Program-made: the position numbers and the translations under genes
Shown here: positions 7,757 to 14,864 of the stretch, piece by piece
Layout: each line of letters opens with the position of its first letter
Numbering within the stretch: position 1 is the first letter of the stretch
Notes under the pieces: model-generated
The model's input: only the letters and a program-made list of their open reading frames with translations
Told to the model about the DNA's origin: nothing
Database searches by the model: none
Assembly: GCA_963726785.1 (NCBI GenBank)
Contig: CAVSDJ010000008.1
Span: 1,488,001-1,552,000, forward strand
Origin: DATEKX01 sp963726785
Lineage (GTDB): Bacteria; Acidobacteriota; Blastocatellia; UBA7656
DNA: 64,000 nt
Direction of reading: 5' to 3'

Positions 7757-10372
7757 ATGGCCGCCTCAACATCTCCCACCCCAACTGCAATGCCTTCCAG
7801 CCCCAAAATCTCGCGCTTAACGCAACTATCTCAAGAAGCTAAGACCGAATGGTGGGTCACTCCTATCGGATGGGGAGCCCTGGTAATATTCCTGTCGATA
7901 CCGATCATCACCCCCTTTGCGCAGCGTTACGCTGGTCGTGCAGTTTGGACGATTGTAGTTGCAGGGATTCCGCTCTTTATTGTTCTTATAGGCTATCACA
8001 GATGGCGTCGCATCTGTCCGCTAGCTTTCTTCGCGCAGATTCCGGTCCGACTGAAACGTCCCGGGCTGCGTAAAGCCCCTGACTGGCTAGCTGGCAGTTA
8101 TTATTACGTTGCCTCCGGGCTGTTCATCATCTCTCTGTGGCTCAGATTGATCGCCACAAATGGTGACGGGCTTGCCATCTCGATATTTTTCGTCTTTATA
8201 TCTCTGGCAGCTCTTGCTTCCGGCTTTCTCTACACAGGAAAGACGTGGTGCAACTATATTTGTCCCGTCTCTTTCATCGAGAAGATTTATACTGAACCTC
8301 ACGGCTTGCGCGAGATGCCCAACTCGCAATGCGCAAAATGCACGGCCTGTAAGAAATTCTGCCCCGACATAAACGAAGAGAACGGTTACTGGAAGGAGAT
8401 TGAAGTGCGACCGAAGCGAGTCGCCTACTATCTATTTCCCGGCCTCGTATTCGGCTTCTATTTCTACTATTACCTTCAATCGGGCACCTGGTCTTACTAC
8501 TTCGGCGGCGGCTGGACGGACGAACCAGGGGTTTTCGCCAGCGCCTTTCTTCCGGGTAGGGATATAAAAACCGCAGGTTTTTTCTTCTTGCCCATGATCC
8601 CACGTGCGGTCGCTTCCTTGCTGACGCTGACGCTGTGTGGTTCGATCAGCCTGTTACTATTCGGAAATCTCGAACACACTATCGAAAGAAGATTGCGCGG
8701 GGACATCTCTAAGAGAGAAACAGAATCAGCGCGCCACAAGACGTTCGCGCTCGCGGGATTTACAGCGTTCGTTACCTTCTACACTTTCGCAGGTGCGCCG
8801 ACTCTTTGGAAATTTCCGTGGGTCGTGCCTCATCTCTTTCTGATTATAGTCGTTCTTACGGCGACTGCCTTTCTACTTAGACGCCTGCGCCGAACTCAGA
8901 AACTCTTCGCCGAAGAGACGCTTGCGCGGAACATCATTAAGCGGTGGGAATGGACGGATGTCGAGGTTCCGGGGGATCTGCGCGAAGCATTGTTCGTCCA
9001 CACTATCCGCAAGAAGGAGAGCGCGAAAACCGCAGCGCATATTCTTGAAATCTATAAGGAGGCAGTGCACGAGGCGCTGGCCGACGGATTCGTGACCCGA
9101 AAGGATGTGGGAAAGCTGGATCGCCTGCGTAGCCAGTTGCAGATAAAGCAAGCTGACCATGAGAAGGTGATGGCGGTGCTCGCAGAGGATGAACGCGCAC
9201 GTTTGCACGATCCGACCCGCCATATATCGGCTGAGAAGCGGCTGCAGCTTCAGACCTATTCGCGTGCTCTCGAAAAGCACTTCGAACTAACGCTCTCCGA
9301 GCAACGCGCGGGAGACGACAAATTCATCATGCGGCTGCGCGCCGAATACCAGATCACGAAAGCAGAGCATGAAGCTGTCCTCGATAGTTTGCTCGGAGGT
9401 GAGAAAGAGCTGACCGCACGGCTGGCAGAAGAATTGCGAGTCCTGGAGCGCGCCGCCGCAGCGATCGGAATGCTTGAACTTATGCCTTCGCAGACTCACG
9501 GTTTTATGGTGTACCTTTTGAGCCGCCGTCGAGCGCGCGCTGTCGAGCGTCTTATGGACGCACTCGGATACGGGGTGAAAAATGAGAGCAAGATGGGTGC
9601 GCGCCAGAAGCTGAGCAGTGCTGATAAAACAATGCGTCGGTCTGGGCTTGAACAGTTGCGCGATGCCATCCCCCCCGTCGTCGCCGGGCGATTGCTCGAC
9701 AGCCACAGTGAAGCGATAGCTTTTGCTTCCATGCCTATATCGGTGATGCTTCGCACATACACAAGCAGCGTTGACCCTTACGTACGGGCCAGCGCACTTT
9801 ACACCCTCTTTCAGACCGGTGAGGCGGATAAAGATACTATCCAACGGCTCAGCATAGACGAGCATGAGGTCGTGCGCGAAACGGCGCAAATCCTTAGAGA
9901 AAGTGCGGCTCAAAGAACAGTTGAAAAAAAAGGCGAAGTAGGAATGGTCACCATCGAGAAGATGATAGCCCTGCGATCGGCCCCGATCTTCGCCACACTG
10001 GTGCCGGAGGATTTGGCAGATTTAGCGCGCGCAATTGTTGTGAAGCAATACGAGGCAGGAGCGCCCCTTTGCACCGAAGGCGAGTCAGGCAATGAGGTCT
10101 TCATCGTCATTGCTGGCAGCGCGAAAGTTATTCGCCGTGACGGCACAAGAGCAAGAGTCGTAGCCGGGGAAGAGATAGGAGGATTGCTCGGAGAGATGGC
10201 CGTGCTGGACCCTGCGCCGCGCTCAGCCTCAGTGTTTGCTGGGAAAGATGGTGCGCGCGTCCTAAGTTTGGACGGTAGCACCTTCCGTGAAAGTGTCGAT
10301 GCGAATCCGACAATCGCTTCCGAAGTGCTTCGTATCCTCGTGCAGCGCTTGCGGGGGGTGACTGAAGAATAG
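7757..10372 (+). CDS. NapH/NosR-like iron-sulfur membrane protein fused to a cyclic-nucleotide-binding domain
   Basis: Domain order as read: four to six membrane segments (about residues 35-160) with RRICPLAFF and WCNYICPVSFIEK, the cysteine motifs of the NapH/NosR/CcoG-type membrane ferredoxins; one CxxCxxCxxxCP cluster motif (CAKCTACKKFCPD, about 192-204); further membrane segments to about 375; a long charged helical region (about 380-620); HEAT-like helices (about 620-710); and a cyclic-nucleotide-binding domain (about 725-865, with GESGNEVFIVIAGSAKV and GEMAVLDPAPRSA). Such a protein would pass electrons across or along the membrane, with control by a cytoplasmic nucleotide or effector domain. 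The family members I know lack the C-terminal sensor. ATG at 7757 follows AGAGG. It stands alone, so its redox partner is unknown. Confidence 0.75.
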   Translation: MAASTSPTPTAMPSSPKISRLTQLSQEAKTEWWVTPIGWGALVIFLSIPIITPFAQRYAGRAVWTIVVAGIPLFIVLIGYHRWRRICPLAFFAQIPVRLKRPGLRKAPDWLAGSYYYVASGLFIISLWLRLIATNGDGLAISIFFVFISLAALASGFLYTGKTWCNYICPVSFIEKIYTEPHGLREMPNSQCAKCTACKKFCPDINEENGYWKEIEVRPKRVAYYLFPGLVFGFYFYYYLQSGTWSYYFGGGWTDEPGVFASAFLPGRDIKTAGFFFLPMIPRAVASLLTLTLCGSISLLLFGNLEHTIERRLRGDISKRETESARHKTFALAGFTAFVTFYTFAGAPTLWKFPWVVPHLFLIIVVLTATAFLLRRLRRTQKLFAEETLARNIIKRWEWTDVEVPGDLREALFVHTIRKKESAKTAAHILEIYKEAVHEALADGFVTRKDVGKLDRLRSQLQIKQADHEKVMAVLAEDERARLHDPTRHISAEKRLQLQTYSRALEKHFELTLSEQRAGDDKFIMRLRAEYQITKAEHEAVLDSLLGGEKELTARLAEELRVLERAAAAIGMLELMPSQTHGFMVYLLSRRRARAVERLMDALGYGVKNESKMGARQKLSSADKTMRRSGLEQLRDAIPPVVAGRLLDSHSEAIAFASMPISVMLRTYTSSVDPYVRASALYTLFQTGEADKDTIQRLSIDEHEVVRETAQILRESAAQRTVEKKGEVGMVTIEKMIALRSAPIFATLVPEDLADLARAIVVKQYEAGAPLCTEGESGNEVFIVIAGSAKVIRRDGTRARVVAGEEIGGLLGEMAVLDPAPRSASVFAGKDGARVLSLDGSTFRESVDANPTIASEVLRILVQRLRGVTEE

Positions 10373-10384
10373 CGCGGCGTGTCT

Positions 10385-10464
10385 CTCAAACGGAGCGCGC
10401 GTGCACGAGTTTCTTATCGTTTCATCAGTGCCGTTCGCGCGCCCGGTCATCCCAATCGTTAGAC
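10385..10464 (+). other. Partial attC-like recombination site
   Basis: CGGAGCGCGCG (10391-10401) can pair with CGCGCGCCCG (10436-10445), and the segment ends in GTTAGAC (10458-10464), which fits the integron core-site consensus GTTRRRY. No matching RYYYAAC site is found at the expected left position, so only the right part is convincing. The same stem sequence recurs in the complete attC 110 bases further on. Confidence 0.5.
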
Positions 10465-10574
10465 CCCCGCCGAGCAAGTAAGACAAGTTAGATGCTCAAC
10501 AGGCTAGGCAGACGGCTAGAGTCTCGACGTTACTTGATGTCAAAGTTGCGGAGTAGCTTTGTGGATTGAATCGG

Positions 10575-10664
10575 GTCTAACAACACATGCAGCGGAGCGC
10601 GCGAACGAGTATTCTCATACTTGCCAGTGAGTGCCGCGCGCCCGCTGATGTTCGTCCGTTAGGC
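10575..10664 (+). other. attC: Integron attC site
   Basis: The 90-bp site starts with RYYYAAC (GTCTAAC, 10575-10581) and ends with GTTRRRY (GTTAGGC, 10658-10664). Between them CAGCGGAGCGCGCG (10590-10603) pairs with CGCGCGCCCGCTG (10635-10647), leaving one unpaired A, the kind of extrahelical base that defines the recombined strand. The left core GTCTAAC is the exact complement of GTTAGAC, the core that ends the site at 10458, as expected if 10459-10658 was once a free cassette circle. That 200-bp cassette has no convincing ORF. Confidence 0.8.
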
Positions 10665-10670
10665 GTCAGA

Positions 10671-11216
10671 ATGAAGGTGCTATTTATGTACGGGATGAGG
10701 AAAGACGAGTTGCTCCTGTTGCCGCACAACCCCGCATGGGCGGATGACTTCCGCGCGGAGAAGGATCGGATGGTCGGAGCCTTAGCGGATCCCTCCGTTC
10801 GAATCGAGCATGTGGGAAGCACCTCAATACCGACAGTCCACGCCAAGCCCATTCTGGACATCGGTATTCTCTGCGGGGAGAAGGGTCTTGCCCCCTTAAC
10901 CCAGACCTTGATTGGGATCGGCTATGAGTACCGGGGGCAGTATGGCGATGAAGCCGGTCATTACTATGCGGTCCTCAACAGTGGGAACATTAGGCTCTGC
11001 CAAGCGCACATATTTACGAAGGCCACACCGGAGTGGCACGCGACACTGAAGTTCCGCGACGTGCTGCGGCGGGATCACGAGCTGGCGCGTGAATATGACG
11101 AGTATAAGCTGGGGCTAGCGGAAGTGGCTGCTAACAAAACAGAATACGCTGAGATCAAGTCGCGGTGGGTAGATACCTTCATACTGAAGGTTATGAGCGC
11201 CCCGTTTTACGCCTAA
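10671..11216 (+). CDS. GrpB family protein (integron cassette gene)
   Basis: The sequence from residue 10 onward (LLLPHNPAWADDFRAEKDRM, RIEHVGSTSIPTVHAKPILDI, then CQAHIF and LKFRDVLRRDHELAREY) is the GrpB/UPF0157 family, a nucleotidyltransferase-fold group of uncertain function related to the CoaE-associated domain. Catalytic-looking GSTSIP and the paired acidic residue in LDIGI are intact. The start at 10671 lies six bases after the attC core GTTAGGC, and the stop codon lies inside GCCTAAC (11211-11217), exactly the tight packing of integron cassette genes. GrpB genes are, from general knowledge, frequent cassette cargo. An alternative start is the ATG at 10686. Confidence 0.85.
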   Translation: MKVLFMYGMRKDELLLLPHNPAWADDFRAEKDRMVGALADPSVRIEHVGSTSIPTVHAKPILDIGILCGEKGLAPLTQTLIGIGYEYRGQYGDEAGHYYAVLNSGNIRLCQAHIFTKATPEWHATLKFRDVLRRDHELAREYDEYKLGLAEVAANKTEYAEIKSRWVDTFILKVMSAPFYA

Positions 11217-11539
11217 CAAGCGCGTGCACCGAAGGCCGGACGCGAGACGAGTTGGTGGCCACGCAGGTGCTCGGCCAGCCCCTGATCATCGTGGGCCAGC
11301 CGGAGGCTTCGCCCCTCGTGCAAGCGCTTCGAGGCGCGGCCAGCGGCCCGATTCGGGCTTACTTCGGACAGGCCCGAGCGGAGGCTGGCGACCTCGCCGT
11401 GATTGAGCAATGGATCCGCGACGGCTGCCCGGAAGTCGCAGCTAAGCGCGGCGCGGCCCGGAGCCGCTTCACCGGCACCGAGGCGGCTGGGGACGACCAG
11501 CACACCGCGTATATGTGGGTATGGACGCGCCCACGATGA
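11165..11539 (+). CDS. Unrecognised ORF fragment in GC-rich stretch
   Basis: From about base 11250 the frame gives plausible protein (VLGQPLIIVGQPEASPLVQ, then LAVIEQWIRDGCPE), ending at 11539. The WIRDGCPE ending is reminiscent of C-terminal pieces seen in large planctomycete or acidobacterial proteins, but I cannot name the family. The N-terminal part overlaps the GrpB gene in another frame and is not credible, so this is probably the tail of a gene truncated by whatever removed the attC site. Confidence 0.25.
   Translation: MGRYLHTEGYERPVLRLTSACTEGRTRDELVATQVLGQPLIIVGQPEASPLVQALRGAASGPIRAYFGQARAEAGDLAVIEQWIRDGCPEVAAKRGAARSRFTGTEAAGDDQHTAYMWVWTRPR
11211..11217 (+). other. attC left core site of the GrpB cassette, site truncated
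   Basis: GCCTAAC overlaps the GrpB stop codon and is the exact complement of GTTAGGC at 10658-10664, the core that begins the cassette. No GTTRRRY partner is seen in the next 150 bases, so the rest of this attC seems to have been lost at a later rearrangement. Confidence 0.6.
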
Positions 11540-11627
11540 TCGGGGAAATGGTCAGGCGGGCGCGGGAGTCGAATCTCTTTGGTTAAAGGCTCGGACAAAA
11601 CCCTTTGCCAAGCCGGAGCACCGGGGC

Positions 11628-12420
11628 GGATTGTGGTGCAAACGATGACCAAAGTGCATAATCAGCCGCATGCTCGAAAATTCATTTGACTCAGCCAAGC
11701 TGTTCAAGGGCCGTCACTTTGATTCATCAATAATTATTCTCTGCGTCCGCTGCTACATCACCTACAAACTCAGCTATCGTGACCTCCGCGACATGATGGC
11801 TGAACGTGGCATCAATCTCGCTCATGCTCACAATCCTGAGATGGGTACTGCGCTACGTTCCCGTGTTCGAAATGAAGTGGAGTCGATTTGCTCGCCCCGT
11901 CGGCACGTCTTGGAGAGTGGATGAAACATACATCCGAGTTCGAGGCGAATGGAAGTATCTTTATAGGGCAGTTGATAAGCAGGGTAAGACCGTAGACTTT
12001 CTGTTGAGCGAACATAGAGACGTTGAGGCCGCCAAGAGGTTTTTCACGCGCGCAGTTAACAGATATGGAGCCCCAGAAAAGATTACACTCGATGGCTACG
12101 CGGCGACGCATAGGGCTGTTGGTGAGTTGAAGGAGTCTGCCATCTTGCCGATTAACGTTTGTGTTCGCACGAGCAAATACCTCAACAACATGGTCGAGCA
12201 AGATCATAGACGAGTGAAGCAGCGGGTATATCCGATGCTGGGATTCAAGCAATTTGAGAATGCGGCAGTCACCATCAGCGGGATCGAGTTGATACACAGG
12301 ATCAGAAAGGAGCAATTTAACTCTTCCAAGATTGATCTGAAGGAACGCAGAGCGCACGAGCTTTGGCAAATGGAATGTACTTTACTTTTTATACGTATGG
12401 TTGATAGACTCCCGCTCTGA
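11628..12420 (+). mobile_element. IS6-family insertion sequence with disrupted transposase
   Basis: GGATTGTGGTGCAAAC at 11628-11643 resembles an IS6-family terminal repeat (compare IS26, GGCACTGTTGCAAA) and lies 27 bases before the transposase start. No matching right end is visible before the next gene starts at 12450, so the element may be cut at its right side. A chance 9-bp inverted repeat GCGGGAGTC (11562-11570 and 12407-12415) could instead mark its ends, but the right copy would lie within the coding sequence. Two remnants of the same transposase occur at 19115 and 49266. Confidence 0.6.
11670..12420 (+). pseudogene. IS6-family DDE transposase, one frameshift
   Basis: The first frame (11670-11828) encodes FKGRHFDSSIIILCVRCY, YKLSYRDLRDMMAERGINLAH, the N-terminal zinc-less HTH region of IS6 transposases. 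Near 11828 one extra base moves the reading to the second frame, which continues TILRWVLRYVP, WSRFARPVGTSWRVDETYI (first catalytic Asp), YLYRAVDKQGKTVDFLLSE, ITLDGYA (second Asp) and MVEQDHRRVKQRV (catalytic Glu nearby). Length over both frames, about 247 residues, is normal for the family. The second Asp motif reads LDGYAATH, where LDKSGAN is more usual. As written the transposase cannot be made. Confidence 0.8.
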
Positions 12421-12449
12421 AATTGATTCCACTTATTAAGGAGGCTCCT

Positions 12450-13904
12450 ATGCAAGCTGTTGCTCCTCCCTTCACCAAGTCCTTTCCGCCACCACGTGAT
12501 AAGGACACACTGGCAGATTACATTACAGAGGCGGCGATGATCGAGCAGCAGTTCATGTGCCAGTATTTGTATGCCGCGTTCTCTCTGAAGAAGCAGCCCG
12601 ATGCGACTTGCTCGCCAGCTCAGCTTGAGTTCGTGCGCCGCTGGGCATCTCAGATATATATGATTGCGCGACAGGAGATGGAGCACCTGTCTATTGCCAA
12701 TAGCCTTTTGACAGCGATTGGACACGCGCCCTGGTTCGGCCACGATAATTTCCCGACACAGTCACGCTGGTACAAGGTAAAGGCGCTAAAGAAAAAGAAC
12801 CTCGGTCTTAAAGCGGCCCCAAAGCCATGCGACTTTCCGTTCCTGCTTCAAGCTTTCGACTTGCAGGTTGCGAAACGTTTCTGCTGCATGGAAAGCCCTA
12901 CGCTGAATTATGTGCCGCCACAGGATAAGGTAAACGTGACCGGCTGGTGTTATGAGCCGGGGTGTGGGTGCGTGCCCAAAGTGAAAGCGCCTCCGTCACG
13001 CACATTTCTCAGCAAACCAGACCCGTCGGCCAATGACGTTCAGCCCGGAACCGTGCAGGAATTGTATGCGGCAATTAAAAGCGGTATGGAATACCTGAAC
13101 ATGGAACTCGGCCCGAAAGCATTATTCAGCGGGCATCAAAGCGGGCAGTCGCAGATTCCAAGCGAATACAACATCTACCTGTTTTCCATCTGCGATCTGG
13201 ATACGGCGCTGGCCGGTATAAAGCTGATCACGAGCCAGGGCGAAGGCATAGACACACCGCCCGGCTACGACAGCCATTTCCAGAACTACTATGATATAGT
13301 CGTCGAATACACGGCCTTGCTCGAAAGTGATCCTAAGTTCGAGCCGTCCCTGCCATTGCCTCTCAACCCGAAACTCGACCAGTATACTGACTCAATCACG
13401 GCTAAGTCTGTCAGGGCGTTCGATGATGGTTATGTTGCAATGCTATATATGCTTTCCGCTTATTACGGAAACTATCTTTCATCGGCGTACGACAAACCTC
13501 CGTATTTATTCCAGGCGCTTGAGCAGACCGTATTCGCGCCGACGATGACGATGCTCATACGCTCGCTGGCCGAGTTGATCACGCAACTGCCGGGCAATGC
13601 GCCGGGCGAGACTGCGGGGCCTGTGTTCTACCTTTCGGACGAAGTGCTTAAGATGCTTTCGCAGCCGTCCAATCCGATCTTTCTGGACATCAATTTTCAC
13701 AGGGCGAACCTTGAATCGGTCGCCCTCCAGCTCGAAGCCGTTATTAACGAGCCTAAGCTGGAACCGGCGCTGAAGCCGAAATTTATATATGTCCATCAGA
13801 ATGTGCTGCGCATGGTTGCGAATCTGAGCTACATCTACCAGAACGGCACCTACACAAAATTCGTGAATTTACCAAGCTGCCCGCAGGACGATGGCTGTGA
13901 GTGA
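12450..13904 (+). CDS. Ferritin-like protein, VioB / iminophenyl-pyruvate dimer synthase type
   Basis: The start at 12450 is set by AAGGAGG five bases upstream. The first 100 residues are a ferritin-like helical bundle: EAAMIEQQFMCQYLYAAFSL and ARQEMEHLSIANSLLTAIG supply the ExxH-type di-metal ligands, in the pattern of the ferritin-like domain found in VioB and related proteins (PF12902 type). A middle region with cysteines (RFCCMES, CYEPGCGCVP) and a helical C-terminus follow. The family is linked to oxidation of aromatic or amino-acid-derived substrates in natural product pathways, but many members are orphans. It is followed after 12 bases by a partner gene. Full length, 485 residues. Confidence 0.7.
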   Translation: MQAVAPPFTKSFPPPRDKDTLADYITEAAMIEQQFMCQYLYAAFSLKKQPDATCSPAQLEFVRRWASQIYMIARQEMEHLSIANSLLTAIGHAPWFGHDNFPTQSRWYKVKALKKKNLGLKAAPKPCDFPFLLQAFDLQVAKRFCCMESPTLNYVPPQDKVNVTGWCYEPGCGCVPKVKAPPSRTFLSKPDPSANDVQPGTVQELYAAIKSGMEYLNMELGPKALFSGHQSGQSQIPSEYNIYLFSICDLDTALAGIKLITSQGEGIDTPPGYDSHFQNYYDIVVEYTALLESDPKFEPSLPLPLNPKLDQYTDSITAKSVRAFDDGYVAMLYMLSAYYGNYLSSAYDKPPYLFQALEQTVFAPTMTMLIRSLAELITQLPGNAPGETAGPVFYLSDEVLKMLSQPSNPIFLDINFHRANLESVALQLEAVINEPKLEPALKPKFIYVHQNVLRMVANLSYIYQNGTYTKFVNLPSCPQDDGCE

Positions 13905-13916
13905 GAGAGGAAAAAG

Positions 13917-14852
13917 ATGATCTACGGGACACTGGACATAAATTTTGATGGCTATTTCATGTGCCGTTTGGCGACAGACCCTGATCCGACGAACGAAGAG
14001 CGCGGGATGAGCGGCTACACGATGGCGCTGGCAAACGAAGACCCGCTCGATCAGGTGATCCGTCTGCAAGTATCGCCCGAATGGCTTGAACACAACGCCC
14101 GGCCACCGTTGCTGGATATGGACATTTCGCTTGGCGTGACTGTGAAGAGCGCCTTATTCAACGGCTTAAAGTATGACGGCGCAAACAATGTGCTTGGCGC
14201 GAAAGTCTATCTTGACGGCGTAGATTTTCCGCTGCCGGGTCCGACGTTTGAAAGCCGCAACTCGACCGTCGGCAGTGACGACACCTTTGCTTTCGTCGTT
14301 AACCCATTCAATTTTCGCATCGAGCAGGAGCACACCAGAGTCAAACTCACCGCGACCGACTACGTTGATCCCAGCGACCCCGCGCTCGCGCTCTGGCAAG
14401 TCAATGATCCCGCGATCTACAGTCGCAGGCTGCCGAACTGCGCGACCATTGGCGACACAGAGGTCGAAGAAGCGCTCAACGTGTTCGACGCTTATGGTTA
14501 TTTTCGTGACCGCAGACGCTACCTCGATAAATTGATCCGTGACACCTCTGCGATTCGCGACAAGACGACATCCAAGCAGAAACGTGATCAGCTTGAGGCG
14601 CAGATTCAAAGCTGTAGAAGCCGAATCTATCAGCTTGAGTTTTGGGGCGACCGGGTCATCAACAAAATTCAGACCAAGGTGAGTTGGGCGTATGACATTA
14701 ACGGCCCGCAATATGTAGAAGGCAACCTCGGCGGCAAAGTTGACACGACTCAGCCCTGGAAAATGAGCTACTGGTTCGGCGGATGGGATGGCGACTTGCT
14801 GCTCGGCTATATGCGCGGCACGTTGGGCGTGCCTTTTACGACGGTTAAATAG
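13917..14852 (+). CDS. Unrecognised partner of the ferritin-like protein
   Basis: The gene starts 12 bases after the ferritin-like stop, with a GAGAGG ribosome site, so the two are one operon. The protein (311 residues) has no signal peptide. It is beta-rich in the first 150 residues (DLGV-type strands around MDISLGVTVKSALF), then has a short coiled coil (about 205-240, KLIRDTSAIRDKTTSKQKRD) and ends with aromatic-rich WKMSYWFGGWDGDLLLGYM. I do not recognise the family. It converges on the TonB receptor gene with a 12-base gap. Confidence 0.55.
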   Translation: MIYGTLDINFDGYFMCRLATDPDPTNEERGMSGYTMALANEDPLDQVIRLQVSPEWLEHNARPPLLDMDISLGVTVKSALFNGLKYDGANNVLGAKVYLDGVDFPLPGPTFESRNSTVGSDDTFAFVVNPFNFRIEQEHTRVKLTATDYVDPSDPALALWQVNDPAIYSRRLPNCATIGDTEVEEALNVFDAYGYFRDRRRYLDKLIRDTSAIRDKTTSKQKRDQLEAQIQSCRSRIYQLEFWGDRVINKIQTKVSWAYDINGPQYVEGNLGGKVDTTQPWKMSYWFGGWDGDLLLGYMRGTLGVPFTTVK

Positions 14853-14864
14853 CGCGAACCGCAA

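Noticed and set aside
11562..12415. 9-bp inverted repeat GCGGGAGTC as the IS6 ends
   Set aside because: The right copy overlaps the transposase coding end and the sequence does not resemble IS6 termini; the GGTGCAAA-type end at 11628 fits better.
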